A DNA stretch of 6,094 bases from Clostridiales bacterium (GCA_009778945.1 WRFF01000102.1:1-6094); one strand, 5' to 3'; numbered from the stretch's first letter, positions 1 through 6,058 are shown. The notes: generated by a model from the sequence alone, not told the origin. Numbers and translations are program-made.

Positions 1-1
1 A

Positions 2-217
2 GGCAGCGCGACCTTTACCGCCGCCGGAAAAACAATCGACCCCGTTTGGGGATTTTGGCCGAAAACCGCAAGCAAAAATCGCGCGGAGCAGATGACGCTT
101 TTGTACCTCGTCCCAAAAGGCTCTTCGCTCGGCGATTATAAGCTGACGGTGGACGGCGCGAAGCTGGGCGACGATACCTATCATTATGAATTTACCGATT
201 TTACCGAAAGCCAATAG
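2..217 (+). CDS. 3' end of a gene for a protein of unknown function (partial, C-terminal 71 residues)
   Basis: The reading frame is open from the window edge and stops at TAG 215-217, leaving 71 C-terminal residues; the start lies outside the window. The visible part alternates hydrophobic and polar residues like a beta-sandwich, with segments such as LLYLVPKGSSLGDYKLTVDG and HYEFTDFTES. The 'L-Y-L-V-P-K-G' strand followed by 'Y-K-L-T-V-D-G' faintly resembles the closing strands of extracellular Ig-like domains of the DUF4352 kind, which are common at the C-terminus of Gram-positive secreted or lipoproteins. That resemblance is by eye only, and I do not assign a function. Codon use is like that of the downstream genes. 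The gene is separated from the next operon by a strong terminator and a separate promoter, so it is probably not functionally linked to it. Confidence 0.75.
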   Translation, partial: GSATFTAAGKTIDPVWGFWPKTASKNRAEQMTLLYLVPKGSSLGDYKLTVDGAKLGDDTYHYEFTDFTESQ

Positions 218-253
218 TTTTTATGGCGGATGCGGTATTTCAGAACCAGGCTC

Positions 254-284
254 AAAGACGCGGGAACCGTCCCCGCGTCTTTTT
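254..284 (+). terminator. Rho-independent terminator of the upstream gene
   Basis: An 11-bp perfect stem (AAAGACGCGGG at 254-264 with CCCGCGTCTTT at 272-282) closes a 7-nt loop, and a T-run ends at 284. It lies 37 nt after the upstream stop codon and before the next promoter, so it insulates the TIR/SLOG operon from the upstream gene. The A-run on the 5' side means it could also work weakly in the other direction. Confidence 0.92.
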
Positions 285-296
285 GTCAAGATTTCC

Positions 297-316
297 TTGT
301 GACAGCGCTATGACAA
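297..316. promoter_or_regulatory. Imperfect 20-bp dyad just upstream of the -35 box (candidate regulator site)
   Basis: The 20 bases from TTGT (297-300) to ACAA (313-316) are symmetric about 306/307, with the central AGCGCT (304-309) and the outer TTGT/ACAA arms perfectly paired. Sixteen of twenty positions obey the symmetry; the mismatches are at the 5th and 7th positions and their partners. It ends three bases before the -35 hexamer and is centred roughly 48 bases upstream of the predicted transcription start, a usual place for an activator or a repressor to bind. It lies upstream of the predicted transcript, so it is more likely a DNA site than an RNA hairpin. The binding protein is unknown. 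Confidence 0.5.
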
Positions 317-319
317 CGA

Positions 320-348
320 TTGAACTCCGTTTATTAAACGAATACAAT
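320..348 (+). promoter_or_regulatory. Sigma-A-type promoter of the SLOG-TIR-TIR operon
   Basis: A -35 box TTGAAC (320-325) and a -10 box TACAAT (343-348) are separated by 17 bases, each one to two bases from consensus. Transcription should begin near 354-356, just before the ribosome binding site at 358-364. The -10 box overlaps the ATG at 347, so that ATG would not be on the message. This supports the TTG start at 374 for the first gene. The 3' boundary of the regulatory region is therefore very tight, with a leader of only about 20 nt. Confidence 0.8.
328..340. promoter_or_regulatory. Perfect palindrome inside the promoter spacer (candidate operator)
   Basis: CGTTTA (328-333) and TAAACG (335-340) are exact inverted repeats around a single central T. 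The palindrome lies wholly between the -35 and -10 boxes, where a bound repressor would directly block RNA polymerase. It differs in sequence from the dyad at 297-316, so the two could bind different proteins. A short AT-rich palindrome can occur by chance, so the regulatory role is inference from position. Confidence 0.45.
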
Positions 349-357
349 GAACAGTAG

Positions 358-364
358 AAAGGAG
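358..364 (+). promoter_or_regulatory. Ribosome binding site that selects the TTG start of the SLOG gene
   Basis: AAAGGAG is followed by 9 bases and then TTG at 374-376. The same site lies inside the reading frame that would begin at ATG 347, and that ATG has no comparable site upstream. This decides the start in favour of TTG. Confidence 0.85.
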
Positions 365-373
365 AGTTGTGCT

Positions 374-907
374 TTGAGAACAGGAACGCGCATTACAGTC
401 GGAATCACAGGCCACCGGGAACTGCCGGAAGAGAATATACCGGCAATTGCGCAAGGGGTAAGAGACTGTTTTGCCGGATTGCAAAACACGCGCGGCGATT
501 CGGCGATAACGGTTCTGTCGTCGCTGGCCGAAGGCGCGGATATATTGTGCGCAAAGATGGCGGTCGATATGGGGCTGCGGTTGGCCGTCCCTTTGCCCAT
601 GAGCAAAACCGAATACCGCAGGGACTTTTCGGAGAGCGCGTCCCGGGAGTTTGATTTCTTGTTGTCTGTAGCCGATGAAGTCTTTACGGTTTTGCCGGAG
701 GAAGCGGAGCCCGGCCATCCGTCAAGAGGGTTCTATTACCGTCAGGCCGGTATTTATATCGCAAAAAACTGCGACGTCCTGCTGGCCGTTTGGGACGGCG
801 AGGAAGAGGATAACCCGGAGGGCGCGGGGACGTGGGAAACGATGAAGCTGGCGCGGGAGTTCGGGAAACCGATACAAATAATTGACTCTTATTGCGCCGG
901 AAGTTAA
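374..907 (+). CDS. Stand-alone SLOG-fold (DprA/LOG-like Rossmannoid) protein, 177 aa
   Basis: The fold signature is clear. A first strand and glycine turn give 'TVGITGHREL' (residues 8-17), a second strand gives 'VLSSLAEGADILCAKMA' (47-63), and a late strand gives 'CDVLLAVWDG' (133-142). A 'PEGAGTWE' loop (148-155) then sits where LOG/SLOG proteins carry PGGxGTxxE, and the protein ends with 'GKPIQIID'. These elements define the SLOG superfamily, whose members bind nucleotides or nucleotide-derived ligands; related domains sense TIR-made signals in the Thoeris protein ThsA. The protein is essentially one domain, cytoplasmic, with no membrane helix, no signal peptide and no fused effector. The PGGxGTxxE loop is degenerate, which favours a sensor over a LOG-type phosphoribohydrolase. 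The start is TTG, chosen because its ribosome binding site is well placed and the -10 box overlaps the alternative ATG at 347. It is first in the operon, 49 bases before the TIR gene. The family assignment is confident; the ligand is unknown. Confidence 0.85.
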   Translation: MRTGTRITVGITGHRELPEENIPAIAQGVRDCFAGLQNTRGDSAITVLSSLAEGADILCAKMAVDMGLRLAVPLPMSKTEYRRDFSESASREFDFLLSVADEVFTVLPEEAEPGHPSRGFYYRQAGIYIAKNCDVLLAVWDGEEEDNPEGAGTWETMKLAREFGKPIQIIDSYCAGS

Positions 908-956
908 ATGGATGCGACGGGTGTCTCATAACGCATTCGGGGAAGGGAGATAATCT

Positions 957-2636
957 ATGGCACACGATGTTTTTATCAGCTATTCCCACCGGGATAAAGC
1001 GGTGGCTGACGCGATGTGCTTCGCGCTGGAGGAAAGCGGTATACGCTGTTGGTACGCTCCGCGGGATATCGCGCCGGGCAAAACCTGGGCGGACGCCATT
1101 GTGGAAGCGATCGCTGAAAGCAGGGTTCTTGTTCTGATTTTCACCGATTTTTCCAACAAATCCGATCAGGTTGTGCGCGAGATCGACCAGGCCGTTCAAA
1201 ACGGCGTTTCGATCGTTCCGTTCAAGCTGACGGAGGCCGCGCCCCACGGCGGATTGTCCTACTATCTCTCCACGGTACACTGGCTGGATTCGCTGTCGGC
1301 GCCGCTGGAAACCAGCTTGGCCAATTTGGTGGGCATGACCGCCGCCCTTCTGGAAACCGGCGACGACGGTCAGACAGAGCAGCGGCTGCGCGCCAAATAC
1401 AAAGGCAAACTGGTATACCGTGAGCAGCAGCGGCTGTTGGGGTTCCGTTCGGGCAAATGGTATTTCAAATTGCTGACCGGCGTTTACTTTGCGCTCCTGG
1501 TCGCTGTTGCCACTCTGACGCTGATGTACTTCGCGATTTCGGAAAGCGATTGGAGGATACTGGCTGTGGGCGGGCTGCTGCTTGCCTGCCTGGCCGCCCC
1601 TTATGTGGTAGTATCTGTTTTTCCCGCCAGAAGCCGCGTATGGCAACGGCTCGTCGTTATAGCGGCTATAGAAGCCGCGTTGATTATCGGCTTGGTTCAA
1701 ATTGAATCGAATGTCTTCCCTGCGAACCCGGTCAATGGCGCAGGCTCGCAGACAGCTCAACAGGTCATGGACGCCGTCGATTTTAACTACGGCAACACCG
1801 CCGCAAACCTGCTTGCCGGCGGCTACGCGGTCAAAAGCGGACAAGATCTTTATTTTATCGATAAAAGCAGGTATAACGCGGTGACCCGGTTGGATCTGGA
1901 TACATTGAAACTTGATAATCCAGACACTTCGCAACGCTGCCAGGCGCTGAACGCTGTCGGGAATATCGTTTACTACTGCAGTGATACAACCGTAGGGGGA
2001 AACGTATGCTATTTATTCACGCTGCGCGGGCAAGAATCCGGAGATATGGGGCTGTCGGAGGAAAGGCTTTCCCGCTTTATGATTGTGAATAATGTAATAA
2101 CTTTTATCGACGACAGCGACGGCAATATCTACTGCATGGACATAGATACTTCCGGCAAGACCCTGATCACGAATCCGGGCGGCAAAGCCGACAAACTGAG
2201 CGTCAACAAGAATTATGTCTATTACCTGCTCACCGACAAGAACGAGCTGTGCCGGGTAGGCTTTGACGGATCGGATAATACGGTGATCGCAAGTGACGTC
2301 ATTGACTATTCAATGGATGGCGATTCGCTGTATCTGCGAATGAAAGATACTGCGCAGGTTGTTAAAACTGACCTGACAGGTCAAAACGAAAGCTCCGTTA
2401 TATCTAACGTTTCCGGCGATTTTATCGCGGCGGACGGTAAGCTTTTTTACAAAAACGCGGATGACAACAATTACCTGTACAGCGCTGATACCAACAGCGA
2501 TACGCAAAAACTTCTCTATAAAGCCACCTATGACCACATCGCCGCAATAGACGGCTATCTGTATTGTTTTTCTGAAACGGGAGCTATTTTCAGGATTAAA
2601 ACCGATGGCGCCGATTATACGAGTATTATAGGGTAA
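957..2636 (+). CDS. TIR domain - three membrane helices - DUF5050-like beta-propeller protein, 559 aa
   Basis: Residues 3-132 are a TIR domain: 'HDVFISYSHRDK' (3-14) is the first strand and loop, 'WYAPRDIAPG' (32-41) is the BB-loop region, 'VLVLIFTDFSNKSDQVVREI' (57-76) holds strand D and the S...E-I box, and 'IVPFKL' (86-91) is strand E. A basic linker (R143-R164) leads to three hydrophobic helices at about 170-193, 201-222 and 231-249. The loop between helices 2 and 3 is positive (R225, R227, R231) and the loop between 1 and 2 is not, so TIR should face the cytoplasm and the C-terminus the outside. Residues about 275-559 contain six to seven repeats of the type 'xxYxxDxxGxIxRxDxDG' (e.g. 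NIYCMDIDTSG, ELCRVGFDGSD, AIFRIKTDGAD), matching the DUF5050/YWTD-like propeller. GGAAGGGAG (941-949) precedes ATG by 7 bases. In the usual place of the catalytic glutamate before 'I..AI' there is Ala47, so NADase activity is uncertain. It probably senses a cue outside the cell and signals through TIR; that role is inference. Confidence 0.9.
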   Translation: MAHDVFISYSHRDKAVADAMCFALEESGIRCWYAPRDIAPGKTWADAIVEAIAESRVLVLIFTDFSNKSDQVVREIDQAVQNGVSIVPFKLTEAAPHGGLSYYLSTVHWLDSLSAPLETSLANLVGMTAALLETGDDGQTEQRLRAKYKGKLVYREQQRLLGFRSGKWYFKLLTGVYFALLVAVATLTLMYFAISESDWRILAVGGLLLACLAAPYVVVSVFPARSRVWQRLVVIAAIEAALIIGLVQIESNVFPANPVNGAGSQTAQQVMDAVDFNYGNTAANLLAGGYAVKSGQDLYFIDKSRYNAVTRLDLDTLKLDNPDTSQRCQALNAVGNIVYYCSDTTVGGNVCYLFTLRGQESGDMGLSEERLSRFMIVNNVITFIDDSDGNIYCMDIDTSGKTLITNPGGKADKLSVNKNYVYYLLTDKNELCRVGFDGSDNTVIASDVIDYSMDGDSLYLRMKDTAQVVKTDLTGQNESSVISNVSGDFIAADGKLFYKNADDNNYLYSADTNSDTQKLLYKATYDHIAAIDGYLYCFSETGAIFRIKTDGADYTSIIG

Positions 2637-2686
2637 ATAGCAGGAAACAGGTTGTGGATGTGATCACGCAAAGGCTTCCGAAAGCC

Positions 2687-2694
2687 GGGGAGGG
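2687..2694 (+). promoter_or_regulatory. Ribosome binding site deciding the start of the second TIR gene
   Basis: GGGGAGGG lies 4-5 bases before ATG 2699. An upstream in-frame GTG at 2654 also has a weaker AGGA-type site (2642-2645), but starting there would add 15 residues with no domain before the TIR strand that begins directly after Met at 2699. I therefore prefer ATG 2699. Confidence 0.65.
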
Positions 2695-2698
2695 CAGC

Positions 2699-5600
2699 AT
2701 GGAAAAATACGCGGCATTTATCAGTTATCGGCATATGCCGGTAGACAGCGCGGCGGCCAGGGCCATACACACTGCGCTTGAGACGTACAGGCTCCCCGCG
2801 TCCATCCAAAAGAAAACCGGTCTGAAAAAGGTGGGGCGCTGTTTTCGCGACCGGGATGAGCTGCCGACCAGCAGCGATCTGGCGCAGGATATTGTGGAGG
2901 CGCTTGAAAATTCGGATTGGCTGATCGTCGTCTGTGCGCCCGACACGCCGAAATCCAAATGGTGCCTGGCCGAGATCGAGACTTTCATTCGCCTGCATGG
3001 GCGCTCGCGGGTGCTTGCGGTGTTGGCCGCGGGGGAACCGGAAGAAAGCTTCCCGGAAATTCTCCGTTTCGAAGAGCTTGAAGATGGTTCCCGCGTGGAA
3101 CACGAGCCGCTGGCGGCCGATGTACGCGCCGGCAATACGTTTACGATGCGGCGAAAGCTGAGGATCGAAAAGTTTCGGCTGCTTGCGCCCATGCTTGGCG
3201 TCGGCTTCGACGATCTGCGGCGACGGGCGCGGGAACGCGCGCTGAAAATCGCCGTGGCGGCCAGCCTTTCCGCCGCAGCGTTCTTTATCGTTTTCGGCGG
3301 GTATGTGCTGCACCAAAACGGAATCATCGCGCAGCAAAACAGCGATCTGTTGGCGGGGCAATCCAGGATTTACGCCAACTTCGCGCAGGACCAGATGTCG
3401 GCCGGCAACCGCGCCGGCGCTGGCGTTCTGGCGCTGCAAGGGCTGGTAAACGGCACTCCTGCCACACAGGAGGCCCGGGACGCGATCTACACAGTGGCCT
3501 GTCAACAGTCCGACACCGATTCTTCAAACGGTATGCCCTATGAATCCCCTTTGATGCGCGTGCCCGGCACGGACGTCGTGCCGTCGCCCGACGGGCTGAC
3601 CTTCGCCACTGTCGCCGATAACGCGACGCGGCTGTATGACGCAAAGACCTTTCGCCTGCTTTATGAAAATCCCGGCGCGCAGACGCACGCGCCGGCGTTC
3701 GATCATAACGGTGTGACGGGGGCGGACGTCAGCGCTCCGGTATACAATAAAGACGGGAGCCGTGTGTTTTTTTCCAACGGCAATCCTGTGCTGCTCGACG
3801 CGCATACGGGCAAGGTGATACGGCAGGGCGCTTTCACGAACGCCGCAGAGCTTGAAGATTATGGCTTAAGCCGGTATGACTGCGTGAACCCGAATAGCGA
3901 GGAGCGCTATGTGATAGACCTGGATACCGGGGAAAAATTGTTTGACGCGCCAACGCCGCAAGGCACCTCAAAGACCCTGTTCTCGCCGGACGACAAGTAT
4001 TTTATCGTCGCCACTTACAGCGGGCTGTGGGTATACGATATGGCGCAGAAATCTTTGGCGGCCGAACTGCCCTGCGACGGGCTGTACGTCACGCAAGGCT
4101 ACACTTTCTTCACGCCGGATTCACGTTTTCTGGTGTTGACGCGCGAGAGCGACTCGCAGGTCACGGTAGGGAAATCGGCGCAGGGCTTCAGGACCTACTC
4201 GATACAGCTCATCGGAATCCCTTCATGCCGTGTAGCGTATGAATGCACGGTCACAACGAGCAGCAATCCCGATCTTCCTTCTCCGCTGCCCAATTACTAT
4301 AATAATTTTTACAGCGATTACCCCACGGATCTTTGCTCCGGGGACGGATCAAAGATCGCCCTTCCGGAGGATGATAATTCGTTTGGCGTATTCGATCTGA
4401 ATAAGGAAGAAATGTTATTTACAAAAAATTGGACCGCAAATTTTATTTCCTTCTCTCCGGACGGCAATAAAATACTGGCAATTGACAGTTACAGCGGCGC
4501 CGTATTGGACGCGAACACAGGGGAGACAATCGCTTCCGCAGGTAAGGGCTACGGACGGGGCTATATCCTGCCGGGTGGGAAAAATGTGGTGCTGACCGGC
4601 GGCGGTTATTGTACGCTGGCGGAATTTGCACAGGGAGATACGTTTTCGCAGGATATGTTTTTCCGCGACGGCAGCGGCCGGTACATCCGTCCTGCGACCG
4701 ACGATACAGGCGCGTTTGTCTGCGACGGACAAAACAAAGCTGCGCCGGTGGAACTGGAAGACAGCGCGGGCTGTGACAAGGCGTATTTATTCTGGGGCGA
4801 CGGGGACATTGTTGTCGGCCTCGCTCCGGGGCCGGTCGCCTGGAACGCGGCGACAGGGAAACGTCTGATGGAATACAAAGCGCCGGATGATGCAAGTATA
4901 TCTTTTGCGTATTGCATCGGCGACAGCACGGAGAGGGATATCCTGAACGGTTCGCCCTTGGCTCTGTCCCAGGACGGCAAATATTTGGCCGCCGTGTATC
5001 AGGACCCCGGTGAAAGGGCAACCGGCGGATTTCTGGTATTCGATGTGAAAACAGGGAAATTGCTTGCCGAAAAACACCTTGGATCGCTGACCGATAATGC
5101 CTTGTTCTTCGACCGGGACATCACGAAAGCGCTTTATGTCTACAACAATAAAGTGAGCATTATTGACATCTTTAATCCCGAAAAGGACATCACCTTCGAC
5201 GACTATCCCGCGGGGCAGTTGGCGCTCGGCGTTTATTCGGGGCAGCGGACAGCCATCAGCGGCGACGGCAAATTTGTGGCCGTTTCGGATACAAAGAAGG
5301 CGACACTCGAACTCATCAACACGGATACCGGCAAGCGTTTCTGCGAAATTCCGCTGGACGGCCCTGCGACGACCGCGCCTGTTTTCTCGCACGACGGCAA
5401 GTATGTGACTATCGGCGCCGGAAAATACCTGATTTCGGCGGATACGGCAGCCGGGAAGGAACTGTTTTCGGTTTATGCTGAAGCCGGGTTTGATACGGAC
5501 TACAGTTATTCCGAAGACGACGCCTATCTGCTTGGCGCGGACATCCGCGACGCGGCGACCGGCGTGAGCCTCTGTCCCATAGCGCTACGCGCGCAGCCTG

Positions 5601-5758
5601 TATGGGAGATCACAAAAACGGCGGGCACGGTGATTCCCGTCGGCCAGTCGTACGCGGTTTATCTGCCCACGGCCAGCGAAGCGATCGCGGATACGCGTGC
5701 GCAAATCCGCTCCTATACCTTTACCCATGATGAAAAACTGCGTTTTTCACTGGGTTAA
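2699..5758 (+). CDS. TIR domain - single membrane helix - WD40/YVTN-like propeller protein, 1019 aa
   Basis: Residues 3-125 are a TIR domain of a different subtype from the neighbour's: 'KYAAFISYRH' (3-12), 'CFRDRDELPTSSDLAQDIVEAL' across 48-69 (BB loop and helix C), 'WLIVVCAPDTPKSKWCLAEIETF' across 74-96 (strand D and the S.WC..EI box), and 'RVLAVLAAGEPEESFP' (104-119). An 'R-R-R-A-R-E-R' patch (174-180) precedes one membrane helix (about 184-204), so positive-inside places TIR in the cytoplasm and the rest outside. A helical stretch (211-268, 'LLAGQSRIYANFAQDQMSAGNRAGAGVLAL') resembles the linker often found before WD40 repeats in bacterial signalling proteins. From about 297 to the end are roughly a dozen blade-like units with '(P/G/H)DGKxxxxxxxxxxxxxxDxxTGK' texture; starts can be seen at 297, 430, 587, 758, 855 and 898. 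That is enough for two propellers. The gene follows its TIR neighbour by 62 bases and has its own ribosome binding site, so it is probably co-transcribed. An alternative GTG start at 2654 would give 1034 residues. Confidence 0.9.
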   Translation: MEKYAAFISYRHMPVDSAAARAIHTALETYRLPASIQKKTGLKKVGRCFRDRDELPTSSDLAQDIVEALENSDWLIVVCAPDTPKSKWCLAEIETFIRLHGRSRVLAVLAAGEPEESFPEILRFEELEDGSRVEHEPLAADVRAGNTFTMRRKLRIEKFRLLAPMLGVGFDDLRRRARERALKIAVAASLSAAAFFIVFGGYVLHQNGIIAQQNSDLLAGQSRIYANFAQDQMSAGNRAGAGVLALQGLVNGTPATQEARDAIYTVACQQSDTDSSNGMPYESPLMRVPGTDVVPSPDGLTFATVADNATRLYDAKTFRLLYENPGAQTHAPAFDHNGVTGADVSAPVYNKDGSRVFFSNGNPVLLDAHTGKVIRQGAFTNAAELEDYGLSRYDCVNPNSEERYVIDLDTGEKLFDAPTPQGTSKTLFSPDDKYFIVATYSGLWVYDMAQKSLAAELPCDGLYVTQGYTFFTPDSRFLVLTRESDSQVTVGKSAQGFRTYSIQLIGIPSCRVAYECTVTTSSNPDLPSPLPNYYNNFYSDYPTDLCSGDGSKIALPEDDNSFGVFDLNKEEMLFTKNWTANFISFSPDGNKILAIDSYSGAVLDANTGETIASAGKGYGRGYILPGGKNVVLTGGGYCTLAEFAQGDTFSQDMFFRDGSGRYIRPATDDTGAFVCDGQNKAAPVELEDSAGCDKAYLFWGDGDIVVGLAPGPVAWNAATGKRLMEYKAPDDASISFAYCIGDSTERDILNGSPLALSQDGKYLAAVYQDPGERATGGFLVFDVKTGKLLAEKHLGSLTDNALFFDRDITKALYVYNNKVSIIDIFNPEKDITFDDYPAGQLALGVYSGQRTAISGDGKFVAVSDTKKATLELINTDTGKRFCEIPLDGPATTAPVFSHDGKYVTIGAGKYLISADTAAGKELFSVYAEAGFDTDYSYSEDDAYLLGADIRDAATGVSLCPIALRAQPVWEITKTAGTVIPVGQSYAVYLPTASEAIADTRAQIRSYTFTHDEKLRFSLG

Positions 5759-5913
5759 AGCGAAAGACATTAAATGCGTAGCGGTATCCGCCGTTCTTTG
5801 GCAGGGAAGGCAGGATCGGGCGGAAATACCTGCTGATTACAGTTAAAAGCATTATTTTGCATCGAAATTTTACGAATCGCTACTACCACGCTACAAATGG
5901 TAAAAAATAACTT
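5759..5913. other. Intergenic stretch without a supported gene
   Basis: These 155 bases follow the operon's last stop codon and precede the next promoter. I see no conserved reading frame, no tRNA-like cloverleaf and no long repeat. The second half (about 5838-5912) is notably AT-rich compared with the surrounding coding DNA, as is usual just upstream of a strong promoter. The only structure in it is the weak hairpin at 5781-5799. Confidence 0.6.
5781..5799 (+). terminator. Weak candidate terminator after the operon
   Basis: GCGG (5781-5784) and CCGC (5788-5791) form a 4-bp stem with a 3-base loop, followed by the T-rich CGTTCTTT. It is short for a rho-independent terminator and lacks a continuous T-run, so it may be a poor terminator or none. 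No better candidate lies between 5759 and 5913; termination may be weak or factor-dependent. Confidence 0.3.
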
Positions 5914-5943
5914 TTGACAAGGCATTGCGGGCGTTGATATAAT
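5914..5943 (+). promoter_or_regulatory. Strong consensus promoter of the downstream gene
   Basis: TTGACA (5914-5919) and TATAAT (5938-5943) both match the sigma-A/sigma-70 consensus exactly, with an 18-base spacer. The start of transcription should lie near 5950. This shows that the gene beginning at 6067 has its own promoter and is probably a separate unit from the TIR operon. Confidence 0.88.
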
Positions 5944-5947
5944 AAGT

Positions 5948-6004
5948 GCCTGCGCGAATGGTCCTCTGACGGTCGCATGAGGCGAAATCCGGTGAAGAAA
6001 CCGG
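5948..6004 (+). promoter_or_regulatory. Structured 5' leader of the downstream gene: two adjacent hairpins
   Basis: The first hairpin pairs GCCT (5948-5951) with AGGC (5980-5983), GCGA (5954-5957) with TCGC (5973-5976), and GTC (5961-5963) with GAC (5968-5970) around a CTCT loop. The second pairs CCGGT (5989-5993) with ACCGG (6000-6004) around the loop GAAGAA. The leader from the predicted start to ATG 6067 is about 117 nt. I compared it by memory with common riboswitch signatures (TPP, FMN, cobalamin, SAM-I, lysine, glycine, purine, T-box, fluoride, guanidine) and did not recognise one. An in-frame ATG at 5977 lies within the first hairpin, so part of this region could be coding instead. Confidence 0.35.
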
Positions 6005-6053
6005 CGGTCAAGAACATTCGGAACGGGTCTTTTGCGGCGGCGCGGGAGACAGC

Positions 6054-6058
6054 GGAGG
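6054..6058 (+). promoter_or_regulatory. Ribosome binding site of the downstream gene
   Basis: GGAGG is spaced 8 bases from ATG 6067. It supports this start over the in-frame ATG at 5977, which has no purine-rich site at the right distance. Confidence 0.8.

Noticed and set aside
684..1934. Long minus-strand open frame (416 codons) opposite the SLOG and TIR genes
   Set aside because: It lies antisense to two well-supported genes, its translation is rich in Arg, Gln and Pro with no recognisable domain, and it has no ribosome binding site. It is a by-product of GC-biased third positions on the other strand.
374..2636. Canonical Thoeris system
   Set aside because: Thoeris pairs a TIR protein with a SIR2-SLOG or TM-SLOG effector. 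Here the SLOG protein is a single 177-residue domain with no SIR2 and no membrane helix, and the TIR proteins carry membrane helices and propellers, so the label would be misleading.
2615..3505. Minus-strand open frame of 296 codons opposite the second TIR domain
   Set aside because: It is antisense to the clear TIR coding sequence, shows no domain, and its composition is that of a shadow frame.
4787..5392. Minus-strand open frame of 201 codons opposite the WD40-like region
   Set aside because: The plus-strand propeller repeats explain this sequence; the antisense product shows no known family features.
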